Shown piece after piece: positions 55,396 to 63,921 of a DNA stretch of 64,000 nucleotides. A program made the position numbers and the translations under genes. Source of the stretch: Agapetus fuscipes (Eukaryota > Arthropoda > Insecta > Trichoptera > Glossosomatidae); the NCBI GenBank assembly GCA_951799405.1, contig OX637339.1:8246001-8310000 (forward strand). Reading direction: 5' to 3'. The notes under the pieces are model-generated. The model saw only the letters and a list, made by a program, of their open reading frames with translations. It was not told the DNA's origin and made no database searches. Each line of letters opens with the position of its first letter. Within the stretch, counting starts at the first letter, position 1.

Positions 55396-55517
55396 TGCGT
55401 TTATGTATAAAACATTTCATTGGAGATAGCTTCTCATAGTTTGTGAACTAAATGTATACAAAGTTTTTCTCCACGAGTTAGTTTATTTCCTCGAGCAGTT
55501 TCGATGTTATTTATCTT

Positions 55518-55848
55518 GGACCGGTCCGTAGTCCAGTGGCAACACTTCGGACTTGTAAAATGGAAGGGTGTGGTTGTGGTTGTGGAAGGTTATTCGGATC
55601 CCGGCGGAGCACAAAAATATACCATTTATATTTCCAAATGTGCTCTTCGCTGGGTTGAAAAATTCATAAACCTTTACCAAAGACCGGTCACTGAAAGGTC
55701 CATCCAACCTTACAACAACCTGGTCTTGCTTGAGAATTGGCGCTTTCTACAGCGACGACCAAGCTCGCAGAGGGCTCTTGAGGTGTGATACACACAAAAA
55801 CAGCGCTCACCAAATAAATCATCCTAATATTATTATTATTACCAGTTT
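55518..55848 (+). mobile_element. SINE-T2-Y, full length
   Basis: T2 head ('GGACCGGTCCGTAGTCCAG'), body as in T2-X to 'GCGACGACCAAGCTCG', then tail Y 'CAGAGGGCTCTTGAGGTGTG', 'AACAGCGCTCACCAAATAAA' and (ATT)n. Confidence 0.85.
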
Positions 55849-55849
55849 T

Positions 55850-56200
55850 CCTCTTGATGATGTGATAACATCGAAAACGCTCGAATTAATAAATCAACTC
55901 GTGAAGAAAACTTTGCGTTTTATTTTTGAAATTTTAATTTAACAATAGATATTATGTTTTCCTTTTTCCTAGCAACCCGGCCGTGTGACGTCACAGTTTG
56001 ATGTATGTCAATTCGTTGACATTATTGATTTTCAATCTTGCTCCGGTATGCTGCGTATATAGACCTCTCCGGTGGACCGAAACGTGAATGGTCAGAATGT
56101 AACTATTTAACCACCTGAAGATGCAAACGGATTGTTTGCGAAACCGGTCATGACATTTAATACATACTCGCATTAATCTACAACAAAGACGTTTTTATTT
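55850..56200 (+). mobile_element. Penelope-like tail repeats with hammerhead-core-like motifs
   Basis: Two similar tails about 260 bp apart. The first has GATGT-GATA-ACATC-GAAAAC (55859-55878). The second has CTGAAGA (56115-56121), a 6-bp stem GCAAAC/GTTTGC (56123-56139) and GAAAC (56140-56144), then 'GGTCATGACATTTAATACAT'. Between them lies CCCGGCCGTGTGACGTCAC. Repeated tails fit the tandem pLTRs of Penelope-like elements, but no RT or GIY-YIG coding sequence is present. Confidence 0.4.
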
Positions 56201-56353
56201 TTATTCAGAATTTAACTTGCATACACCAATGTTTCGCAGAAAAAGTATGGTGTTTGCAAATTACAAAGTGTAGCGAAACACAGACGATAATTCTTGCACC
56301 ATATAAGCTAAGTGTGCATGCGATTCAAGGCATAAAAGCCTTGTACGTGTCGT

Positions 56354-56577
56354 GTCGTCCCCTTAGTGCTTGTTTGTCTTATCTCCCACAGAGGTTATTT
56401 CACATGAGCAATTTTTGCACATGCACTGGACCTACATATATGTCGAATGAATGCTTGAAATTTATTATGAAAATATTGAAAACAAGTCCAGTGTTTTACG
56501 TTGTTTTCTTAACACAGATTGTGTAAAATGTGATTCTAGAGACAATGTCATTAAAAGGTCATCTTCAAATTAAATAG
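56354..56577. mobile_element. MITE-E, 3'-truncated
   Basis: 'CGTCCCCTTAGTGCTTGTTT' end, 'CACATGAGCAATTTTTGCAC', to 'CATCTTCAAATTAAATAG'; the right terminus is cut off by the LINE-M piece that follows. Confidence 0.65.
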
Positions 56578-56690
56578 TTACAGTTACTGTATCCTGCCGC
56601 CGTTCCACTAGGGATGGCCGGTACCTTCGCAGATGCGTCTCCACTTTTTCTGTCATTGCATACCTCTTTCATCTCTTCATACATATTTTT
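56578..56690 (-). pseudogene. LINE-M 3' end
   Basis: Minus orientation: GTTACAGTTACTG end, 'CACTAGGGATGGCCGGTACC', 'GCATACCTCTTTCATCTC'. Confidence 0.65.
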
Positions 56691-56692
56691 TT

Positions 56693-56920
56693 TTTTATTT
56701 AATGAATTTGTGAAGAGGAATGCAATTCACCAACCTATTCTGTCTGGCCAGAAACAGGTATTAATACTTTCAATTAATAATTTATTACTGTTTATTTTCA
56801 TGAATTATTCATTAATAATGACATCTGTTGAACCAGGATCAATGTTATGGTCAAATGACCCAGGCGGGGATCGAACCAATGTTATTCTATTCCAAACACG
56901 CTAAATCAAACCTACATTAT
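56693..56920 (-). mobile_element. SINE-T3 copy
   Basis: Minus orientation: tail 'GGAATGCAATTCACCAACCT', middle 'AGGTATTAATACTTTCAATT', B box GGTTCGATCCCCGCC (complement at 56862-56877), cut before the head. Confidence 0.75.
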
Positions 56921-56924
56921 AATA

Positions 56925-57110
56925 ATACTAGGCTGATTTATTTGGTGAGCGCCGTTTTTGTGTGAATCACACCTCAAGAGTCCTCTGCGAGCATGGTTGT
57001 CACTTGAGAAAGCACCAGTTCTCAAACAAGACCCATTTGATGAAAGGCTGGATTGACCTACGTTGATCGGTCTTGGGTAAAGGCAGATTGATTTTTCAAC
57101 CCAGCAAGGT
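56925..57110 (-). mobile_element. SINE-T2-Y, 5'-truncated
   Basis: Minus orientation: tail Y (AATAATACTAGG, 'GTGAGCGCCGTTTTTGTGTG') and body to 'CAACCCAGCAAG'. Head missing. Confidence 0.75.
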
Positions 57111-57180
57111 CATTAAAAGTTAAAGGTCATCTTTGAATCAAATTGTAGATAAGCGAAACCAGCACTGGGGGGACTGTGTG
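57105..57180. mobile_element. MITE-E right end
   Basis: 'AAAGGTCATCTTTGAATCAA', 'GATAAGCGAAACCAGCACTG', GGGGGAC. Completes the truncated copy at 56354-56577 in type; about 530 bp of other repeats lie between them, so the original MITE may have been split by insertions. Confidence 0.6.
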
Positions 57181-57259
57181 TCGATCTGGAGGGGTATTAG
57201 CAAAGGTTAAATTACCAGCAACCTCCAACCCCAATTTCAGCCAGTTCAAAGGCCCATAA

Positions 57260-57580
57260 TCAAATTAACCGCAAAAAAAGCTGCGCACATTGTGTCTGCC
57301 GTACAAGACAATGCCGCAATAATTTGGACCATTTTAATAATAATTTAATAACATCATTTTTAAGCAATAATTCTTCCTTTCGCGGGGCCATGCGAAATAA
57401 CTGGTTAACATCATAAATAAAGAGGTGGATCTGTCGGAGTGAGTGCGACGGAGGTATTCTCAACACCTGTTGTGCAAGCAGGACGCAGCGACAACTCCGT
57501 GATATAGCGAATGCGAATTATTTTAGGCCTACAGCGATTTCGCGATTCGATCCTTACCGTCGCTTTGGATGATACTTTTT
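57260..57580. other. GC-richer island (candidate enhancer)
   Basis: Non-repetitive; contains TTTAATAATAATTTAATAAC, CGCGGGGCCATGCG and 'GCGATTTCGCGATTCGATCC'. No protein recognised. Confidence 0.3.
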
Positions 57581-57643
57581 GCGTGCTGTTGTTTTTTTTT
57601 TCTTTTTTTTTTGGCGAACGTCCGTTTAAATTTTGCATTTGGT

Positions 57644-57662
57644 TTGTGTGTGTGTGTGTGTG
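57644..57662. repeat. (TG)n microsatellite
   Basis: About nine TG units. Confidence 0.9.
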
Positions 57663-57923
57663 TTTTTTTGGCGTTGGTACGTTTAATTTGAGGTTTGGAT
57701 TTCAATGCGGTGAATTTGTTAGTAACTTAGCGATTGAATTTTTTAGTTTTGAAATATTGTTCGTTCTTTATTGTATGATAATACGCTCTTCCTTACATGT
57801 ATATTATTTGATTTGATGAAAATGGCAGTTGATCTGCCTTTGATGGCGGCGACTTTCAAATTTTTAATGCTACTTTTATTATTATTTTGTATTTATTTTA
57901 TACTACATAATATACACGTACAC

Positions 57924-58172
57924 GTTCCTTGACATATAGGTTGGTATGCGGCTGATCACCCATGCTGTAAAAATGGTTCACTTTGCCAATGTCACCCCTG
58001 TTACAGGGAAGGACGGCAAGAGTTGCAGGGTTTATGTCCATTTGAGGTTTGGTTTTTATGTTGTGGGTTCACATGAGGCATGTGCAAGCGCGAACTTGTA
58101 AGTGTCTGGTTGTGGGAATGCATGTAATGTGAATCTCCAATGTAACAAAGCTTTGCAACTTAGATTAGATTA
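57924..58172 (+). mobile_element. Ret-A retroposon copy with (TTAGA)n tail
   Basis: Complete plus copy; ends 'AACTTAGATTAGATTAGA' and runs directly into the SINE-T2-Y head. Confidence 0.85.
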
Positions 58173-58470
58173 GACCGGTCCGTTGTCCAGGTGTTAACAC
58201 TTCGGACTCGTAACTGGAAGGTCGTGGGTTCGAATCCCGGCGGAGCACAAAAAATATACCATTTATATTTTCAAATTTGCTCTTCGCTGGGTTGAAAAAT
58301 TCATAAACCTTTACCAAAGACCGGTCATCAAAAGGTCCATCCAGCCTTACAACAACTGGGTCTTGCTTGAGAATTGGCGCTTTCTACAGCGACGACCAAG
58401 CTCGCAGAGGGCTCTTGAGGTGTGATACACACAAAAACAGCGCTCACCAAATAAATCACTCAATTCATTT
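58173..58470 (+). mobile_element. SINE-T2-Y, full length
   Basis: Cleanest T2 head in the window: 'ACCGGTCCGTTGTCCAGG' A-box part and GTGGGTTCGAATCCC B box, then body and tail Y. Confidence 0.9.
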
Positions 58471-58539
58471 TTTTTTATTTAATTAGATTAGATTACATAT
58501 GTAAAATGCAATTTATAATCTTTATTACTTACCTTAACA

Positions 58540-58850
58540 GGCTGGTATGAAGCTGACTACACATACTGTAAAAAAATATTCACTTTGCCAATGTCGCACG
58601 TGTTTCAGGGAAGGGCGGCAAAAGTTGAAGGGTTAATGTTAATAATTATTATAATAATAATATCAGGCTAATTTATTTTAAATTACAAATGATAAGAGAG
58701 CGCCGTTTTTGTGTGTGTCACACCTCAAGGGCCCTAAGTTAATTTGAGGTTTGAGTAATTTTTTCGTTATCACACATGCAGCATGCGGAAATGTGAACTT
58801 AAACGTGTAGCCTTGTGTACATGCATTAAAATATGTACCTAACGTAAAAA
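58540..58850 (+). mobile_element. Ret-A copy split by a SINE-T2-Y tail
   Basis: 58540-58640 is the 5' half and 58738-58850 the 3' half of one plus-strand Ret-A. Between them 58655-58738 is a T2-Y tail in minus orientation. GTTAAT occurs at both junctions, possibly a short target duplication. Confidence 0.65.
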
Positions 58851-58857
58851 AAAAACG

Positions 58858-59115
58858 CAACGAAGCTACACATATAGGGTAACTTCTTGCCTGCGTTATC
58901 CCCGAAGGGATCGCATGTGGCGATTCGGGACCTATTTATTTTAACGGGTAAGGGGGCGGCCTCACACCAACCACTTTCGGTTGAAGTGGGGGTTTCCCAG
59001 CTTCTTTTTCAGGGGGGGCTAGTTCTCATTTCTTGTGAAGGCTGAGTAAACCTTGAGATCGAACCCATACTCTCGGCATGGGTGCAAGCATTCTACCAAT
59101 TGAGCTATCGGCCTT
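58858..59115 (-). mobile_element. SINE-T1 copy
   Basis: Minus orientation, from 'CGCAACGAAGCTACACATAT' to 'TTCTACCAATTGAGCTATCG'; lacks part of the middle near the B box. Confidence 0.8.
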
Positions 59116-59116
59116 T

Positions 59117-59215
59117 TTATGATCGTTGGTCGTCGTCGCTAGAAAGCGCCAATTCTCAAGCAAGATCGAGTTGCTGTAAGGCTGGATGGAGCTTTGGTGA
59201 CCGGTACCTACTTAT
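59117..59215 (-). mobile_element. SINE-T2 middle fragment
   Basis: Minus orientation: 'GTCGTCGCTAGAAAGCGCCA', 'CTCAAGCAAGATCGAG', 'TGGTGACCGGT'. Directly joined to the T1 head. Confidence 0.65.
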
Positions 59216-59598
59216 CTTAAATTTTGAAACATCTTTGCAACTTAGATCAAAGAGAAAAATTATAAATTGATACATGCTTTGGCTGAGCCAAAATATGGTT
59301 GTGTATTGTATTATATTAATCACATTTTTTTTAAGTTGTAGGTACCTACTTCATTTCTCATTTATTTTAATAATCTGAAATGCCAACATCTCGGATTGGT
59401 TTAGTATTTTATGATTAAAGGAAGTCATATTTTACTAAGTGTCATAAATTTGCGATAGATACAGTTATATAATACAGATCGAGCGTTTTTATCAAGAATA
59501 TTTTTTTTGCAATATAATATAGAATGTGAATCGTATGCAATCAAAGGCGGTAGTCTACAATTTCTTTACAACTTATAAAAAAATATGTGCCTATATAA
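59216..59598. other. AT-rich, nothing assigned
   Basis: No recognised feature; 59591-59598 (CTATATAA) is the target duplication of the following MITE. Confidence 0.4.
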
Positions 59599-59815
59599 CA
59601 GGCGCGTGCATAGGGTATAGGCAAATACATTTAGGAATAAATATTTTATCCCATTCCTTTAAAATAACTCAGTTGAAATTGACTGAAATGCTAACGATGG
59701 CTTGAATCAAACTAAAATTTTGACTTTTTAATCTGAATATCAAGCGTACTTGTTTTTTTTACCATATATTGCCTACCTATTAGGTGCATGTGCCTTTATG
59801 GGATGCACATCCATG
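59599..59815 (-). mobile_element. hAT-type MITE, 217 bp, copy 2
   Basis: Inverted relative to the copy at 42839-43054, with CAGGCGCGTGCATAGGG at the left and GGGATGCACATCCATG at the right. Flanked by 8-bp direct repeats CTATATAA (59591-59598 and 59816-59823). Confidence 0.8.
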
Positions 59816-59837
59816 CTATATAATGATTTTTATATCC

Positions 59838-59890
59838 TGTGGCAAAGTGAACCATTTTTACAGTATGGGTAGTCAGCCTCATACCATGTA
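59838..59890 (-). mobile_element. Ret-A 5' end fragment
   Basis: 'GGCAAAGTGAACCATTTTTA', 'GTATGGGTAGTCAGCCTCAT'. Only the first 50 bp of the element. Confidence 0.65.
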
Positions 59891-60129
59891 TCTACAATAA
59901 ATTGAAAAAAAGTGTAACAATAAACAAAAACAATAAATCGTGTCAAAAACATGTTTATCCATTGATATTCAAACTGTTAACATGAAAAAAATCCATTACT
60001 AATAAAATCATTATAATTTTTCCGGTAAAAGGTGTAATAGCAATCACGCAAATCGCATGTTTACACATGTCTTAATGACATGTTATCCAGAACGAAATAA
60101 CATGAAATTATAAAAACTCACAGAAAGCA

Positions 60130-60265
60130 GCATGGCTTTAGGTCGGCGATAATTATAGCACCGTGTGTTTTAATTGCCGTGCTGTAATAAATAAATTATA
60201 GCGCTCCCCCTACTCCCATATGAGTGGGCGACTGGACATGCAACGCTCCGCCGGGTCATACTGAA
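60130..60265. other. Candidate regulatory island
   Basis: Non-repetitive; contains GCGATAATTATAGC, TTTTAATTGCCG, AATAAATAAATTATAGCGC and a GC-rich TCCGCCGGGTCA. No protein recognised. Confidence 0.3.
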
Positions 60266-60304
60266 AGTTTCACTACTAAAATAAATGGTTTTTAATTGTC
60301 TTGT

Positions 60305-60605
60305 TTCGAATATGTAATTATATGTTTTTGCTTCTCTGTGTTAGTGTCTGTGATACAAAGTCTGTGAAGTCTCTAGATGTAGGCACTTTTATAATTTGTA
60401 TTTGATATTTTTATTATGAGATTGCTCGAGTGTTTGATGTTCTAGTAGAGTCTTGCATGTTTCAATTCTCAATGATACGAGAATTAACTTAGTCTTACTA
60501 TAAAAAGTGACCAAAGCCATCTGTGGCCAGAGTAGTCAAGCGACCGTTGCAGTTTGCAGGTGTAAAGTTGACTCTGTATATTAGCCGAATCTGAAATAAA
60601 GTTTA
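60305..60605 (+). mobile_element. MITE-F copy
   Basis: Shares 'AAGTCTGTGAAGTC', 'GATTGCTCGAGTG', 'GACCGTTG' and 'CCGAATCTGAAATAAA' blocks with 22262-22560. Confidence 0.55.
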
Positions 60606-60689
60606 AAAAAAAGATAACCGCAATTTAAGTAAATCGTAACCGGTGAAATAATAACAGTATTTGATTGTCGCTCATATATATTTTTTAAC

Positions 60690-60785
60690 TTGAATTTAGT
60701 ACGAGGCTGACACCTCAGACTGTAAAAAAATGGTTTACTTTTGCCGATATCAACCCTCTTTACAAAAATTCAGCAATAAATAATA
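60690..60785 (+). mobile_element. Ret-A 5' fragment, diverged
   Basis: 'AGTACGAGGCTGACACCTCA', 'CTGTAAAAAAATGGTTTACT', 'TGCCGATATCAACCCTC'. Confidence 0.5.
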
Positions 60786-60794
60786 TCAGTTGTA

Positions 60795-60935
60795 GGCTTA
60801 CACGGCCGGTGGTTGACACTTGAGATATCATATCCCTAAATAGTTGCCGTGGTCCATCAGAGCTGGAGCTTCTGGACGTTTTGCCCATATCCACTATGGG
60901 CTTCTTCAGCGTGAATATGATGATGATGTAGATCC
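60795..60935 (-). mobile_element. Penelope-like (PLE) end with hairpin motif, candidate
   Basis: Minus strand: CTGAAGA (60909-60903), a 7-bp perfect stem GCCCATA/TATGGGC (60901-60883), AAAACGTC, and about 75 bp further 'CCGGCCGTGTAAGCCTA'. Same order as 52905-53045. Confidence 0.45.
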
Positions 60936-61154
60936 TAGAACAGCAAAAAAAAAATCAAATTTATTGTATGTAGGTTATAATGGAAATATTCAAACAAGTG
61001 TTTAACTGGTTTTCAATAAACTATTTTAAATAAGTAATGAATAATCTTACTACTTTTAAACATTACGTAAAACAAATTTAATACATTAATAGCAATAAAA
61101 CGTTTTCAAAATTTCGCTGCAATAAAAAAAACATTCAAAGTAAAACGTGAACCA

Positions 61155-61312
61155 AATCTCCCCTCGGCAGCCGGAAACCCCTCAATTCAAGTAAAGTGGT
61201 TGGTGTAAGTCCGGCCCCATTACCTGTGAAAATTTAAGTTTCACACCCACATGCGACTCGCTCTGGACAACGCCGTTAGAAGTTTTAATTTATACGCAGC
61301 TTAGTTGCGTTA
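61155..61312 (+). mobile_element. SINE-T1 3' half
   Basis: 'CGGAAACCCCTCAATTCAAG', 'CCCATTACCTGTGAAAATTT', end 'ACGCAGCTTAGTTGCG'. Confidence 0.7.
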
Positions 61313-61839
61313 TTGTGCTATTCAGTTGTCGCATTAAGTCATTTTTTATTACTCAAAGTAACCCAATGATGTGAAAATTAAAGCTCTGTTTTTACATATT
61401 ATGCAAAAATGAAATTATTCATTTTAAGTTTTTCTTATTCTAGAAACTTTTAGTATGCTCCATATAATAACGCCTGAAACAATAACAATTAATAACAAGC
61501 GCGCCCAACAAAGGGTTAATTTTTGATAATTTGCGCTCAATTAATGTTTTATGAGGTTGTTATTGTTACCATTAAATGGGATTAATTTGTGTTATTTGGA
61601 TTGACCACGTTGTTTCAGAATAATTGTTATTATTATTTTTGTTGCAATGATTGGGTAGGAACAAATCCTTCTCAAAGCTTAGAAACCTTTTTAACCCTTT
61701 GGAAGCAGGCAATTTTTTTTTTTTTTAGATAGATAGATTTAGATATTTGATTTATTTCTTTAGTTATGGGGGGTTTTTCACACAAAACTTGACTTGGTTG
61801 GTTTTCATCTAGTGGTTATCGTCTTAGATGGTGATGATG
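61313..61839. other. AT-rich, nothing assigned
   Basis: No recognised feature. Confidence 0.4.
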
Positions 61840-62250
61840 ATGATGACTAATTGATGACCTCTTTATAGCGCTGTTTCGTGATGTAGTCACTCCAAGGGCG
61901 CTTGTGCAAATGATGCCAGTAGGTACCCTTAGTACGAGTTGCAAAACTTGAGTAATGTAAAGTTTACGGCAATTATTAAAGTGTGATTTCCCCCAAAATC
62001 TGCCGTTTTTATTTGATTAAACTTTATTTTCTTCATCACTATAACTCTTTTGCTAAAACCATAAAATGTAAGAAACAAAAACGGCAGATTCCGGGAGAAA
62101 TGAGAAATCACTCTTTAATATTTTCCGTAAACTTTACTTTTCTCAAGTTTTACAACTCGTACTAAGGGTACAGAAATTTGCTTGTCGACTTTCCATGGTC
62201 CTCTAGCTTTCTCACGTGATGGGGCAGTTGGTTCCAGGCCAAAGGACCTG
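61840..62250 (-). pseudogene. LINE-L2 3' end split by MITE-B
   Basis: 61820-61919 and 62171-62250 join without the MITE into the LINE-L2 3' end (compare 48440-48600). Minus orientation, coding complement 'CCATGGTCCTCTAGCTTTCT'. Confidence 0.75.
61920..62170. mobile_element. MITE-B fold-back element, copy 4, with empty-site evidence
   Basis: 251 bp, arms about 90 bp. It interrupts a LINE-L2 3' end: the undisturbed site at 48511 reads GATGCCAGAAATTGG, and here CAG is present on both sides (61917-61919 and 62171-62173), suggesting a 3-bp target duplication. Confidence 0.85.
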
Positions 62251-62384
62251 CATCTGTTAACTCATAAATCAGACTTGATACTAGAATGCAGGCATTTCTG
62301 AGCTCTAAAAGAACGCAAATAATTTTCTTTGCCCTGTTCTGGGTGAATACTTATTACACCTTGTCAAGACCAGCTAATTCAATT

Positions 62385-62580
62385 TATTTATTTTCAAATA
62401 TGCTCTTCGCTGGGTTGAAAAATTCAAAAAACTCCACCAAAGGTCCATCCAGCCTTACAGCAACTGGGTCTTGTTTGAGAATTCACGCTCTCTAAAGCGA
62501 CGACCAATCTTGCAGAGGGCTCTTGAGGTGTAATTCACACAAAAACAGTGCTCATATAAATCATCCTAATTTTATTATTA
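62385..62580 (+). mobile_element. SINE-T2-Y, head missing
   Basis: From 'TTTATTTTCAAATATGCTC' through 'GCGACGACCAATCTTG' to tail Y and (ATT)n. Confidence 0.75.
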
Positions 62581-62684
62581 TTAATTATTTACTACTCGTA
62601 TATTAAAGTGTTACCTTTTATTCTTCTAAGGGTTTTATCTTCACTGTACAGATTTTTTTCATGTCACTATCATTTACCTTCCAC

Positions 62685-62885
62685 CTATGATGATGATGAT
62701 GAGTTAATGATTTATTTATAGCGCCGTTTCGTGATGTAGTCACTCCAAGGGCAAGAAATTTGCTTGTCTTCAGTGCATTCCGGAACTTTCCATGGTCCTC
62801 TAGCTCTCTCACATGGTGTGGCAGGTGGTTCCAGGCCAGAGGGCCAGCAACTGCAAATGTACCTACTTCTGACACTGTCAAAATA
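62685..62885 (-). pseudogene. LINE-L2 C-terminus and 3' end
   Basis: The minus strand reads TVSEVGTFAVAGPLAWNHLP, HHVRELEDHGKFRNALKTS, then 3' 'CCCTTGGAGTGACTACATCA', GCGCTATAAATAAATCATT and (ATC)n. Confidence 0.75.
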
Positions 62886-62999
62886 TTGAAAATGTTAGTT
62901 CTTCAAGGGTTAAACCTAGCATTATATATGAAAAAACACCCAAAGCAGATATGTAACATATAAATAAGTGTGTGTTTATGTAAATGACACGTTAGTCCT

Positions 63000-63190
63000 G
63001 GGCTAAGATCGTCGCTCAGGGCGGGGGCGGACAGAGCCGAGGCCCGGCGAGCAAACGTGCCTGGGTTCGCATCCAATTAGCGATGTGGGGCAATTAAACG
63101 GAAGGTGCGCGGCAAGCGCGTGCACATTAGGCGGGAAACAAGACAGAATTTGCATATTTTTGGGCGCTTGAATACCATGTAAGATACACA
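63000..63190. other. GC-rich single-copy island (candidate enhancer)
   Basis: Contains TCCAATTAGCG, GGGGCAATTAAACGG, GAATTTGCATATTT (octamer-like ATTTGCAT) and GC-rich blocks (GGGCGGGGGCGG). The open frame across it has no recognised domain. Confidence 0.35.
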
Positions 63191-63284
63191 ATATATATTG
63201 TGAAAATTAAAAAAAAAATGTATGGGTGTAGAACTCTTTTCACGGTTGGCAAACGTCACACTTGTATGGGTCTAGGCCCTTAGC

Positions 63285-63512
63285 AACCTGTAATCTATAA
63301 TCTGAGTCGCAAAAACTTATCTTGCATTTAGAATTCATATTGAATGCACGTCTACAAGCACGTGACAGAAAACGACACGTGAATTTAATATAAGTGAAGT
63401 TACAATATATAAAACCAACCTCAAATGGACAAAAGCCCTGACACTCTGGTGGCAGTGAACCATTTGTAGCAGCATGGCAGGTCAGCCTTATACCGATATA
63501 TAAGTTAAATAA
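63285..63512 (-). mobile_element. Ret-A copy, diverged
   Basis: Minus orientation; the block GACCTTCCCTGAAACAGG is deleted. Confidence 0.75.
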
Positions 63513-63544
63513 CAAAAGTTATACCATGCATTAATTGTATAGGA

Positions 63545-63850
63545 AAGCTCAGTTGGTAGAGTGCTTGCATTCCATGCCGAGAGCTCGGGTTTTTAATCCC
63601 ACCGAGCTTGTCAGGAAGGATTCTCCGATTCGATGTTTATTTCAAACCCAAGAGAAAATACCGGCAAGGCTTACTCAGCCTTTAAAGGAAATGAGTACCA
63701 GCCCACTCGGGAGCTGGGAAATCTCAACTTCAACCGAATGGCTAGCGTAAGGGCAGCGTTCTTACCTGTAAAATAAATAGGTTCGCCTGATACGATCCTT
63801 TCGGAGAAAACGCGGCATGATGTCACACTATATGTGTAGCTTAGTAGTGT
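63545..63850 (+). mobile_element. SINE-T1, full length
   Basis: 'AGCTCAGTTGGTAGAGTGCT' A box; B box degenerate (GGGTTTTTAATCCC); body and 3' end complete. Confidence 0.85.
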
Positions 63851-63921
63851 TTTTTTTTTAAACAAATAAAAAAAGCTAAAAAATACAATATAACAATAAT
63901 TAAAAGAACATTGTGTAGATC

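Noticed and set aside
63003..63191. Pro/Cys-rich minus-strand frame as a gene
   Set aside because: Short, no domain, and located in a GC-rich island where open frames are common by chance.
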